A stretch of DNA of 64,000 nt from positions 51,002-115,001 of the forward strand of contig CAJTYL010000007.1 of assembly GCA_910583855.1 (NCBI GenBank), written 5' to 3'. This DNA comes from an uncultured Christensenella sp. GTDB lineage: Bacteria; Bacillota; Clostridia; Christensenellales; Borkfalkiaceae. Position numbers and translations under genes: made by a program. Below the pieces are notes generated by a model. The model made no database searches. It had not been told where the DNA came from and worked only from the letters and a program-made list of their open reading frames with translations. This document shows, piece after piece, positions 52,131 through 59,947 of the stretch. The first letter of the stretch is position 1, and each line of letters begins with the position of its first letter.

Positions 52131-52815
52131 AGTATATAGTTTTCGACTACTAATACTATTCTTAATTCCTTATTGCATAAGGAAAATTATATATTATAAC
52201 TAACGTTTAAAGAAAGAAGAGAAAGAAAAAACCGCCGCGGTAAACAAGCTTATTTATGCGGCGGGAAGTATCAGAACGTCGCCTACGGCGTATGCGGCGG
52301 GATATTTTGCGCCGTAAACGGCGCGGGAATGGTTGACAAGCATTTCACTTTGCGCGTAAATGACGGACAATCATTTTTTATATGCGGCGTAGAGTTATGC
52401 GGCATAAAGCCGCAGAAGAAAAAACAGCACGGGGCGGTCAGTGCCTCGCCCCGTGCTGTTAAGCTGTTAGAAGTTGACTCGGACCGTCTGCGCGGCTTTT
52501 ATCGTTGTCAATCATTCTTTTTTAAAGTTCAATAAAGAAACGTTGCGCAACGTAAGCGCAAAGCGTAATCTTACCGCCGATTGCCCCCGCGCCCGTCCGC
52601 CGTTCCGCGCCGCCCGCCCTCGAAGAGCTGCCCCGCGCCCATCCACGCCGCCGCTGCCAAAAGCGCACGAAAAAAGCCCGGCAACGTGCCGAGCTTAGGG
52701 AGAATTTACCGACTTTTTGTTAAGTTAAAATTGGGGGCAATTGGGGGCAATCTTTCGAAAACCCCTTAAAAATGGCTTAAAAACAGCAAAAAACGGGCAA
52801 AATTGCCCGTTTTCT
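52131..52815. other. Gene-free prophage intergenic region
   Basis: No convincing gene in 685 bp. It has an AT-rich part with a TTCCTTA/TAAGGAA palindrome (about 52167), several GCGGCG-rich short repeats (52240-52420), a perfect 14-bp hairpin (52423-52436 with 52447-52460), a smaller hairpin (about 52676-52695) and tandem TTGGGGGCAA repeats (52731-52750). Filamentous phages keep their packaging signal and origins in such a region. Confidence 0.6.
52731..52750. repeat. Right arm-type direct repeats near attR
   Basis: TTGGGGGCAA occurs twice in tandem (52731-52740, 52741-52750), 66 bp inside attR, mirroring two similar copies near attL. Confidence 0.75.
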
Positions 52816-52841
52816 TGGCGCGGAAGAAGGGATTTGAACCC
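52816..52841. other. attR: 26-bp att core inside tRNA-Ser
   Basis: Exact match to 42765-42790, covering the 3' CCA, acceptor and T-arm of the intact tRNA-Ser, which is therefore restored by the phage copy. Confidence 0.93.
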
Positions 52842-52906
52842 TTGCTACGGTTTCCCGTACTACTCCCTTAGCAGGGGAGCCCCTTGAGCCACTTGGGTAC
52901 TTCCGC
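52816..52906 (-). tRNA. tRNA-Ser(GCU)
   Basis: 91 nt on the minus strand with the acceptor GCGGAAG/CTTCCGC, anticodon arm CTCCC-CTGCTAA-GGGAG (anticodon GCT), a long class II variable arm (TACGGGAAACCGTA), T-loop GGTTCAAATCC and encoded CCA. It is the prophage integration site. Confidence 0.95.
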
Positions 52907-52935
52907 TCAAAGTTTGTTTATTCAAAAGCCAAATT

Positions 52936-52964
52936 ACTATATCATAATTTTATGCGTTTGTCAA
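52936..52964 (-). promoter_or_regulatory. Promoter of tRNA-Ser
   Basis: On the minus strand TTGACA (52964-52959), 17 nt, TATAGT (52941-52936), 29 nt before the mature tRNA. Confidence 0.88.
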
Positions 52965-52996
52965 AACATTATTTCGGTGTTTTTCAAAAAAACGGA

Positions 52997-53517
52997 TTAC
53001 TCTTCAAAATATATTGCGTTTACTATAAGTTCGGCTAAATTTTCAATCGGTTCTGCGCAGTCGCTATCGAGCCACGCCATCGATACGTTGAACAAAAGCC
53101 CTGCGTAAATATACGGTTGATATTTATTGCTTTGTGGATATTCGTTTTCAAATTTATCGGAAAAGCTGTCGTTTAAATAGTCAGATAAACGTACTCCAAG
53201 CGTGCTTTTTTAATGAGCTTTAAAGGTTGCATCTGTTGTTTGAACGCGGTCATAACGTTCGTAACCGTTTTAATATAATCTTTCTTGCAGCGCGGGTAAT
53301 ATCGGTTGTTTAAAGCAAACTCTTCCGTATGGTGCGTAAAGTAATAAGATATTACGTCCTCTTTCTTTTTAAAGTTCCTGTAGAACGTTGCTCGGCTTAC
53401 GCCCGCTTTGTTCACTATGTCGATAACGCTTATTTTTCCATATTCGTATTCTGCCATTAATTTGAAAAGCGCCTGCACTATATAGAACTTATTATATTCT
53501 TCGGGGCGATAATCCAC
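52997..53517 (-). pseudogene. TetR-family regulator gene with a homopolymer frameshift
   Basis: The minus-strand frame from 53517 gives a TetR N-terminus (LFKLMAEYEYGKISVIDIVNKAGVSRATFYRNF...KKEDVISYYF) but stops at 53173 after 114 residues. A shift at an A6/T6 run (53206-53211) opens a continuous frame to 52997 encoding the expected ligand-domain end (YQPYIYAGLLFNVSMAWLDS, PIENLAELIVNAIYFEE). Together they make a normal-length regulator of about 172 residues. Either a recent mutation or a sequencing error. Divergent from two membrane protein genes it probably controls. Confidence 0.82.
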
Positions 53518-53564
53518 GATACAAATTCTCCTTTCTGTTTCAAATTATAAAACACTTTTCCGTT

Positions 53565-53578
53565 TGTGTTTCAACACA
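53565..53578. promoter_or_regulatory. Palindrome between tetR and the divergent operon
   Basis: TGTGTT-TC-AACACA, a perfect 14-bp palindrome 48 bp from the tetR start and upstream of a TATAAT at 53608-53613. A candidate TetR operator. Confidence 0.5.
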
Positions 53579-53692
53579 CCGCAAAAAGATTGATTCAGCG
53601 GCTTTATTATAATATGATACACTTGTCTCAGGCAAAAGTCAACGAGCGCGCAAACGGCGTTTGCCCGAACGGAATTAAAAGAGGTGATAATT

Positions 53693-54229
53693 ATGCAGGA
53701 AAAAGATTTTACGACTTACGAATATAAGACGGTTGCGGTCAAAGCAAAAGACCAAAGCAAGGCTATGGATATGTACGAGGCGTTCGGCTGGGAAATAACG
53801 GCGGTTACTTCCGGTGCGATAGCGGGCGTTACGCTCTCGCTTAAACGCGACAGAAAGATAAAGCACAAGCAAGAGCTTTCAAAACTCGAACGGCAAGCGG
53901 AAGATTTAACCGCGACGATAAACGGTTTGGAACGCTCTAAAACGCTCGGCGGAAATATATTCTCGTATATTTTCGGCGTAATCGCCACGCTTATTCTCGG
54001 CGGCGGTATGTGCTTGGTTATGTTGATTGAAAACAGCGTACCCGCGCTTATCGGCGGCATCGTGTTGGGCATTATCGGTATCGTGCTGTGTTCCGTCAAC
54101 TACGTTATTTATAAAAACGTTGTAACGAAGAAAACGAAGCAAGTATTGCCCGTAATCGATCAGACGGAAGAAAAACTTTCAAACGTACTCGAAAACGGAA
54201 ACGGCTTGTTGAACGCAGATTTAATTTAA
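53693..54229 (+). CDS. Membrane protein of unknown function, first gene of a TetR-linked pair
   Basis: 178 residues. A soluble N-terminal part (EYKTVAVKAKDQSKAMDMYEAFGWEITAV, about 1-60), a coiled-coil (ELSKLERQAEDLTATINGLERS) and two transmembrane helices (about 85-108 and 113-135), then a cytoplasmic tail. The start is the ATG at 53693, 6 nt behind GAGGTG. It is followed 9 nt later by a second membrane protein gene. No named family is recognised. Confidence 0.8.
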   Translation: MQEKDFTTYEYKTVAVKAKDQSKAMDMYEAFGWEITAVTSGAIAGVTLSLKRDRKIKHKQELSKLERQAEDLTATINGLERSKTLGGNIFSYIFGVIATLILGGGMCLVMLIENSVPALIGGIVLGIIGIVLCSVNYVIYKNVVTKKTKQVLPVIDQTEEKLSNVLENGNGLLNADLI

Positions 54230-54238
54230 AGGACGAAT

Positions 54239-54904
54239 ATGGGAACGGTTGGATTTATAGCGCGGCTAAGGAAAGATTTTGAATACAGAGCGTACATGGG
54301 CTCAACCGTTTCCTTTTTTGCCTCGCTTGCGTTTACGGGCTATAATATTTTCCTCGGCGCAGTTTACGGAACGGTTTGGAATATCGGCGTTGCGGCGTAC
54401 TATCTTTTGTTTGTGGCCGTGCGGGCTTTCGTGGGCGTTGAAGAGATAAAATTCAAAAAGCAAGGGCTGTGCGCGGAGAGCAAGGAGGAGAAGAGAAAAA
54501 ACGTTTTCCTCGCGCAATGCGTTCTTCTGTTTTTGCTTGATTTGGCGCTTGTGGGACCTATAACTATTATGGTTTTACAGCAAAAAGCGGTTGACTATTC
54601 CGTAATCCCCGCAATTACGGTCGCTGCGTATACCGTATTTGAAATCGTGACCTCGTCCGTAAGCTACGTAAAGACGAGGAAGACGGCGAACCTTGGCGTC
54701 CGTGCGTTTAAAAACTTAAACTTTATAGACGCGTTGGTGTCCGTTCTCTCGTTGCAATACACTCTTCTGATGACCTTCGGGGACGGTATAACAGGCGATA
54801 TGTTTACGCTTTGCGCAGTAACGAGCTTCGCCGTTTGGACGCTGCTGGTAGCTGTGTCGGTAACTAATTTAATAAAAGCTATAAAAATTAAAAGGGCGGG
54901 TTAA
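54239..54904 (+). CDS. Integral membrane protein of unknown function
   Basis: 221 residues with about six hydrophobic segments (FFASLAFTGYNIFLGAVYG, VAAYYLLFVAVRAFVG, VLLFLLDLALVGPITIMVL, TVAAYTVFEIVTSSV, and two near the end). AAAGGACG lies 5 nt before the ATG. In one operon with the preceding gene and divergent from tetR; an efflux or stress role is only a guess. Confidence 0.8.
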   Translation: MGTVGFIARLRKDFEYRAYMGSTVSFFASLAFTGYNIFLGAVYGTVWNIGVAAYYLLFVAVRAFVGVEEIKFKKQGLCAESKEEKRKNVFLAQCVLLFLLDLALVGPITIMVLQQKAVDYSVIPAITVAAYTVFEIVTSSVSYVKTRKTANLGVRAFKNLNFIDALVSVLSLQYTLLMTFGDGITGDMFTLCAVTSFAVWTLLVAVSVTNLIKAIKIKRAG

Positions 54905-54955
54905 AGCCGCTCTTTTGCGTGATGTAAATTTCCTTGAAAAGTTTTTACGGCACGC

Positions 54956-54984
54956 TTGCCAAAAGGGAAGGGCTGTGCTAAAAT
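54956..54984 (+). promoter_or_regulatory. Promoter of the GDSL hydrolase gene
   Basis: TTGCCA (54956-54961), 17 nt, TAAAAT (54979-54984). Confidence 0.75.
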
Positions 54985-55004
54985 GAATTACGAGAGAGGG
55001 AATT

Positions 55005-55613
55005 ATGAGAATAGTATTTTTCGGCGATTCGATAACGGATTGCGGACGGGACAGAAACGATACAAAATCGTTAGGCAACGGCTACGTTAAAATTTTGTCG
55101 GACAAGCTGCGCCCGATATATCCCGATACCGATATCGAGCTTATAAACAAAGGCGTTTCAGGTGACGAGGTATCAGACCTGTTGGCTCGCGTTGACGAGG
55201 ACGTAATTTCATTAAAGCCCGCCGCCGTCGTCATAATGATAGGCGTAAACAACACCATTCACCAATTCAAAGCCGATAAACCGCTTGATTTAAAGCAGTT
55301 TGAAACAGACCTTAAAGAGCTGTTAAAGCGGCTAAAAAAAGAGGGGATAGTAGTTATTTTTCTGGAACCGTTCCTTCTGCCCGCGCCCGACAAGCTGAGA
55401 ATGCGCAAGATTTTTAACGAAGAGCTTGCCGTTATAAACAAGGTTGCCCTGAAAACCGCCGACGAGTTCGTGGCGTACGATGAAATGTTCAACGGTCTTT
55501 GCGAAAGATTGCCGTACTCCGAATATTCTTTGGACGGCGTTCACCCCACGCACCGCGGTTCCCGTCTTATCGCCGACCAGGCTATTAAAGCCATACGCAA
55601 GCACTTGCTTTAA
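55005..55613 (+). CDS. SGNH/GDSL-family hydrolase
   Basis: 202 residues, cytoplasmic, probable esterase or carbohydrate deacetylase. Block I VFFGDSITDCG (nucleophile Ser10), block II GVSGDEVSDLL, block III IMIGVNNT, and block V DGVHPTHRG (Asp and His of the triad) are all present. AGAGGG precedes the ATG. Single gene with its own promoter. Confidence 0.9.
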   Translation: MRIVFFGDSITDCGRDRNDTKSLGNGYVKILSDKLRPIYPDTDIELINKGVSGDEVSDLLARVDEDVISLKPAAVVIMIGVNNTIHQFKADKPLDLKQFETDLKELLKRLKKEGIVVIFLEPFLLPAPDKLRMRKIFNEELAVINKVALKTADEFVAYDEMFNGLCERLPYSEYSLDGVHPTHRGSRLIADQAIKAIRKHLL

Positions 55614-55616
55614 AAT

Positions 55617-55763
55617 AAAACGCATATAAACTTCGCAATACTTTGTAAGGCTAACGCCTTCGGTACGACAAGCGGCAAACCGCCTTATTCGTGTATGCAA
55701 AAGTAAACTCCTTGCGGGCGTTTTCCCGCTTTCCTTGTCTTACTTGCTTCTCTGCGTTTTAAA
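55617..55763. repeat. Intergenic repeat, first copy
   Basis: Starts AACGCATATAAACTTCGCAA and ends CTTGTCTTACTTGCTTCTC. A second copy at 57779-57895 shares both ends. The terminal GCATATAA and GCTTCTCTGC motifs bound each copy. Confidence 0.65.
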
Positions 55764-55784
55764 TTATCTGTCAAAAATGAAAAA

Positions 55785-55818
55785 CCGCCGCCCGCGCAAA
55801 AATTGCGCGGGCGGCTTT
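55785..55818. terminator. Terminator of sdaA (minus strand), usable in both directions
   Basis: A perfect 13-bp GC-rich stem (55787-55799 with 55803-55815), 3-nt loop, A-run on the left and T-run on the right. Confidence 0.9.
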
Positions 55819-55845
55819 AAGTTATAAGTTTAGTAAAAACGTCGA

Positions 55846-57081
55846 TTAAACGGAGCGTTTATTTTTCGGCAGCTCGTAGTATCTTGCAAGTCCGCCGGAC
55901 GAGGTTTCGCGGTAGCTGTTCAGCAAATCCCGCCCCGTGTTGTACATTGTTTTAACGATAACGTCAAACCTTATTTTCCGACTGTCCGCAAGAAAGTTTG
56001 CAAGCGATAGCGCATTAATGGCGCGCATTGCGGCTACGGCGTTCCTCTCTATGCATGGTATTTGAACAAGTCCCGCTATCGGGTCGCAGGTCAAACCCAA
56101 ATGATGCTCCATAGCGACCTCCGCGGCGTACTCAATCTGCCCCAAGCCCATCTCAAACAGCTCGGCAAGGGCGGCGGCAGCCATAGAACAAGCCGAGCCA
56201 ATCTCCGCTTGGCACCCGCATTCCGCCCCGCTTATGGATGCGTTTTTCTTTATCAGGTTCCCAATAATTCCACCTGCCGCAAGCGCGTGAACGATTTGCC
56301 CGTCAGAAAATCCCCGCTCGTCCTGCATATATTTGAGGACGGACGGTACCACGCCGCAAGCCCCGCAGGTGGGCGCGGTTACAATAATTCCGCCCGCCGC
56401 GTTCTGTTCGCTGGTTGCGAACGCGTACGAGCATACTAATCTATTTTCCCGCGTCTGCGCCGACTCGTCGATGTGGCGCTGGTTGAAAAGCTTCTGCGCC
56501 CGTCTTTTCGTTCCTAATATCCCGGGAAGAGTGCCCGTAACCGAAAGCCCTTCGTGAATAGTCTTTTTCATTCTCTCCCACACGGTGAGAAGAAAATCGA
56601 AAATCTCCTTGCCCTCGCATATCTCCGCGTACTGCCAAAGCCGTATGTTGCGCGCCTTGCAATAATCTGCGATTTCGGTGAACGTGTTTAGGGAATAGAT
56701 GTTGTCGTCCGCATACTTTTCGTACTTATCCGCAGGTTCGCCCTCGAAAACCACCGTGCCGCCGCCAACGCTGTAAACGCGCTTAGTATCAAGAAGCTCG
56801 CCGCCCTTGTACACGGCAACGTCCATCGTGTTGGGGTGAACGGCGCAGGGGGAAGCGGTATCGAAAGACACCTCGCACTTCACGGGCTTGGCGGTTTTTG
56901 CAATAACCGTCTGCGTGCCGTGTCCTTCGCCCGTCAACGCAAGCGAGCCGTAAAGCGTCACTTTTAAAAGGTCCGCTTTGGGGTAAAGCCGTTTTATTAT
57001 TTTAACCGCTCTTTCTGGTCCCATAGTATGGGAAGAGGATGGACCGCGCCCCGTTTTGTATAACTCTCTTAAAGATTGCAT
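55846..57081 (-). CDS. sdaA: L-serine dehydratase, iron-sulfur, single chain
   Basis: 411 residues: a beta-type N-terminal domain (YKTGRGPSSSHTMGPERAV, about 8-26; TLYGSLALTGEGHGT) fused to the alpha domain (about 160-405; AAGGIIVTAPTCGACGVVPSVL, SGAECGCQAEIGSACSMAAAAL). Deaminates L-serine to pyruvate through an oxygen-sensitive [4Fe-4S] cluster; cysteines in APTCGACG, AECGCQ and LTCDPIAG are the likely ligands. The fused form is like E. coli SdaA and unlike the split firmicute SdaAA/SdaAB. AAAGGA lies 9 nt before the ATG. Single gene. Confidence 0.94.
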   Translation of the reverse strand: MQSLRELYKTGRGPSSSHTMGPERAVKIIKRLYPKADLLKVTLYGSLALTGEGHGTQTVIAKTAKPVKCEVSFDTASPCAVHPNTMDVAVYKGGELLDTKRVYSVGGGTVVFEGEPADKYEKYADDNIYSLNTFTEIADYCKARNIRLWQYAEICEGKEIFDFLLTVWERMKKTIHEGLSVTGTLPGILGTKRRAQKLFNQRHIDESAQTRENRLVCSYAFATSEQNAAGGIIVTAPTCGACGVVPSVLKYMQDERGFSDGQIVHALAAGGIIGNLIKKNASISGAECGCQAEIGSACSMAAAALAELFEMGLGQIEYAAEVAMEHHLGLTCDPIAGLVQIPCIERNAVAAMRAINALSLANFLADSRKIRFDVIVKTMYNTGRDLLNSYRETSSGGLARYYELPKNKRSV

Positions 57082-57110
57082 TAAAAAATTATCCTTTTGA
57101 TATTGATTTA

Positions 57111-57139
57111 ATTCTATATCACGATAAAAAAATTGTCAA
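57111..57139 (-). promoter_or_regulatory. Promoter of sdaA
   Basis: On the minus strand TTGACA (57139-57134), 17 nt, TAGAAT (57116-57111). Confidence 0.82.
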
Positions 57140-57207
57140 CGGAATAAAAAATTATGTAACTTTTTTGTTTAACGGGCGAAAGAAAGTTTTATATTAATAA
57201 TGTAACG

Positions 57208-57223
57208 GTTCAGTTGACTGAAC
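57208..57223. promoter_or_regulatory. Palindrome just upstream of grpE
   Basis: GTTCAG-TTGA-CTGAAC, 4 nt before the grpE ATG. It could be an operator or an RNA stem over the ribosome entry region. No CIRCE element (TTAGCACTC-N9-GAGTGCTAA) is present. Confidence 0.5.
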
Positions 57224-57227
57224 ATAT

Positions 57228-57779
57228 ATGAGTAACGGTATGGCAAAGAAAAAAGACGAATTAAAACATAACCCCGAAGAGGAGCTTGACGAAACGCCCG
57301 AAAAGGCGGAAAAGGTTGAAGAAGTAAAAACCCCTTCCGAGCTTGAAAAGGCGCAGGCGCTTGCAGAGGACTACAAGAGGAAGTGGTACTCGGTTTCAGC
57401 CGAGTACGACAATTACAGAAAGCGCAACCAAGCCGCAGTATCCAAGGCTTACGCGGACGGCGCGGCGGAAGCGGTGTTAAAGCTTTTGCCCGTTGCCGAC
57501 AACTTCGGTTACGCTCTTGACGGAGCTTCGGACGAAAAGACGAGGGCGGGAATTGACAAGGTTATAAAAAGCTTTTCAAATATACTTGCTTCCTTGGGCA
57601 TCGAGGAAATCCCCGTAGAAGCGGGCGCGGACTTCGACGAAAGCGTAATGGAAGCGGTGTTGAACTTCCCTTGCGCTGACGGCGAAGAACCGAATAAAGT
57701 TAAACAGGTTTTAAAGAAAGGCTATAAGGCGAAGGACGGAAAAGTTATCCGTTACGCACAGGTAGCCGTTACAATTTAA
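57228..57779 (+). CDS. grpE: Nucleotide exchange factor GrpE
   Basis: 183 residues. A charged N-terminal coiled coil (EEELDETPEKAEKVEEV) precedes the GrpE core (YKRKWYSVSAEYDNYRKRN, KLLPVADNFGYAL, GIDKVIKSFSNILASLGI) and the beta-domain end (VKQVLKKGYKAKDGKVIRYAQVAV). It releases ADP from DnaK. An in-frame ATG at 57240 is an alternative start; neither has a clear Shine-Dalgarno. First of grpE-dnaK-dnaJ; hrcA is absent. Confidence 0.93.
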   Translation: MSNGMAKKKDELKHNPEEELDETPEKAEKVEEVKTPSELEKAQALAEDYKRKWYSVSAEYDNYRKRNQAAVSKAYADGAAEAVLKLLPVADNFGYALDGASDEKTRAGIDKVIKSFSNILASLGIEEIPVEAGADFDESVMEAVLNFPCADGEEPNKVKQVLKKGYKAKDGKVIRYAQVAVTI

Positions 57780-57895
57780 TTGCATATAAGCGTCGCAATA
57801 CGGCGTTGCACTCCGTGCTGCCTTGCTCATTTACTTTAAGTAAAATCGCGGCGGACGGTACTCGTGCTTCTTGTCTTGCTCGCTTCTCTGCAATT
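57779..57895. repeat. Intergenic repeat, second copy, between grpE and dnaK
   Basis: Shares TTGCATATAAGCGTCGCAAT at its start and CTTGTCTTGCTCGCTTCTC at its end with 55617-55763; the middle is divergent. Confidence 0.65.
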
Positions 57896-57931
57896 AATAA
57901 TCAAATATGTATATAAAGGAGTGTAAATATT

Positions 57932-59725
57932 ATGGGAAAAGTAATAGGTATCGATTTAGGAACAACCAACTCGTGCGTTGCCGTTATGGAAGGCGGCGAA
58001 CCCGTAGTTATCGCAAACAGCGAAGGCAACAGAACGACCCCCTCGGTCGTATCATTTAAGGCTGACGGCAGCCGTATAGTGGGACAGGCGGCAAAGCGTC
58101 TTGCGGTTGCTTCTCCCGACAAGACGGTTATTTCCATTAAGCGCCATATGGGCGAAGCTTATAAAGTAAATATAGAAAAGGGTTATTCCCCTCAGGAAAT
58201 TTCGGCTATGATTTTGTCAAAGCTGAAAGCCGACGCGGAAAGCTATCTCGGTGGCAAGGTTACGGATGCGGTCATCACCTGCCCCGCATACTTCAATGAC
58301 AGCCAGCGTCAGGCTACCAAGGACGCGGGCAAGATTGCGGGACTCAACGTTTTGCGTATCATAAACGAGCCTACCGCTGCGGCGCTTGCTTACGGACTCG
58401 ATAAGCAGGAGGGCAGCCAGAAGGTTATGATTTACGACCTCGGCGGCGGCACCTTCGACGTATCAATTCTCGAAATAGGCGACGGCGTGTTTGAAGTTCT
58501 TGCAACCAACGGCGATACCCATCTCGGCGGCGACGACTTTGACAATAAAGTTATCGACTACCTCGTAGACACCTTCAAAAAGGACACGGGCGTTGACCTT
58601 TCCAAGGACAAAATGGCTATGCAAAGGCTTAAAGAAGCGGCGGAGAAAGCTAAAATCGAGCTTTCGGGTATGAGTTCCACCAATGTGAACCTGCCTTTCA
58701 TCACCGTCGTAGACGGCGCGCCCCAGCACCTCGATATCGATATCTCCAAGCAGAAGTTCGACAGCCTGACTTCCGACCTTGTCGACCGCACCGTCGAGCC
58801 TATGAGAAAGGCTATGAGCGACGCGGGGCTTTCATACAGCGATATTTCAAAGGTTATCATGGTCGGCGGCTCTACCCGTATTCCAGCCGTATTCGACAAA
58901 GTTAAGCAAGTTACGGGCAAAGAACCTTTCAAGGGCATTAACCCCGACGAGTGCGTCGCAATCGGTGCGGCTATTCAGGGCGGCGTTCTGTCGGGCGAAG
59001 TCAAGGACGTACTTCTTTTGGACGTTATGCCCCTGACCCTCGGCATTGAAACGCTCGGCGGCGTATCTACGCCGTTAATCGAAAGGAACACCACCATTCC
59101 CGTAAAGAAGAGTCAGATTTTCTCAACCGCGGCGGACAATCAGCCCGGCGTTGAAATCAACGTTTTGCAGGGTGAAAGAAAGTTCGCCCGCGACAACAAG
59201 TCGCTCGGTAAATTTATGCTTACCGATATTCCCCCCGCACCCCGCGGCGTGCCTCAGATTGAAGTTACCTTCGACGTCGACGCGAACGGTATCGTAAACG
59301 TTACCGCAAAGGACTTGGGCACGGGCAAGAGCACCAATATCACCATCACCGCTTCAACCAACCTTTCGGACGAGGACATCGACAAAGCCGTAAAAGATGC
59401 GGAAAAATATGCGGAAGAGGACAAGAAGCGTAAAGAAGCCGTAGACAACAAGAACAACTTAGAGGGTATGATTGACGGACTTGAAAAGACGGTCAAGGAA
59501 GCGGGCGACAAGCTCTCCGAAGACGACAAAAAGACCGTTGAAGACGCAATCGCCAAGGCTAAGACCGAGCTTGAATCGGGCGACAACGACCGTATAAAGG
59601 CGGCGATAGATACTCTTTCAAACGACGTTCAGCCCGTAGTTGCAAAGATGTACCAGCAGGCGGGCGGCAACCCTAACGGCGGAAACCCCGACGGCGGCGA
59701 CACCGAATTCACTCAACACAAATAA
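57932..59725 (+). CDS. dnaK: Chaperone DnaK (Hsp70)
   Basis: 597 residues. ATPase motifs GIDLGTTNSCVAV (5-17), IINEPTAAALAYGLD, MIYDLGGGTFDVSIL and MVGGSTRIPAV, followed by the substrate domain (about 370-480) and a lid helix region ending in a Gly/Asn-rich tail (GGNPNGGNPDGGDTEF). The Firmicute-type gap in the ATPase domain (short loop near residue 70) is present, fitting a Gram-positive host. AAAGGAG precedes the ATG. Confidence 0.97.
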   Translation: MGKVIGIDLGTTNSCVAVMEGGEPVVIANSEGNRTTPSVVSFKADGSRIVGQAAKRLAVASPDKTVISIKRHMGEAYKVNIEKGYSPQEISAMILSKLKADAESYLGGKVTDAVITCPAYFNDSQRQATKDAGKIAGLNVLRIINEPTAAALAYGLDKQEGSQKVMIYDLGGGTFDVSILEIGDGVFEVLATNGDTHLGGDDFDNKVIDYLVDTFKKDTGVDLSKDKMAMQRLKEAAEKAKIELSGMSSTNVNLPFITVVDGAPQHLDIDISKQKFDSLTSDLVDRTVEPMRKAMSDAGLSYSDISKVIMVGGSTRIPAVFDKVKQVTGKEPFKGINPDECVAIGAAIQGGVLSGEVKDVLLLDVMPLTLGIETLGGVSTPLIERNTTIPVKKSQIFSTAADNQPGVEINVLQGERKFARDNKSLGKFMLTDIPPAPRGVPQIEVTFDVDANGIVNVTAKDLGTGKSTNITITASTNLSDEDIDKAVKDAEKYAEEDKKRKEAVDNKNNLEGMIDGLEKTVKEAGDKLSEDDKKTVEDAIAKAKTELESGDNDRIKAAIDTLSNDVQPVVAKMYQQAGGNPNGGNPDGGDTEFTQHK

Positions 59726-59947
59726 AATAGATCACAAATGTTTTGCGCTATTTTGCGCGCAAAACATTTCGTGATTTTTAGGGGCTTTGCCCCTCGTGCC
59801 GCAATTTATAAGGGCAAACAAATATATAATTGCGGCATTTCACCCTACTGAGGTGCAGGTATGCACAAATTGGGTGCGCTAACCCAAAAGTGTGATTTTG
59901 GGTTGCGCCGTCAATTATTTTTAATATTTACCTAATGTTGGTATCAT
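59726..59947. repeat. Structured spacer between dnaK and dnaJ
   Basis: Three inverted repeats and no gene: ATCAC(A)AATGTTTTGCGC with its complement (about 59730-59773), GCCGCAATTTATA with TATATAATTGCGGC (about 59799-59837), and GGTGCGCTAACCC with GGGTTGCGCC (about 59874-59912). The first is a probable dnaK terminator or attenuator; the others could be repeat elements. Confidence 0.6.

Larger units (their letters stand above)
42765..52841. mobile_element. Integrated filamentous (Inoviridae-like) prophage in tRNA-Ser
   Basis: A 10.08-kb element bounded by exact 26-bp repeats. Minus-strand lysogeny genes (integrase, XRE repressor) diverge from plus-strand structural and replication genes. Hallmarks: a Zot/pI-type ATPase, a pVIII-like short coat candidate, two larger membrane-anchored proteins one of which has pIII-like topology, several very small genes, a replication protein and a gene-free region with iterons and hairpins. 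No head, tail, terminase or lysis genes exist. Filamentous phages of Gram-positive hosts are rarely described experimentally. Gene order and size match the inovirus plan; the call rests on that and the ATPase. Confidence 0.88.

Noticed and set aside
52329..52698. Two overlapping short plus-strand frames in the prophage intergenic region
   Set aside because: They cover a perfect 14-bp hairpin and low-complexity Pro/Arg/Ala sequence, lack good ribosome binding sites and resemble no family.
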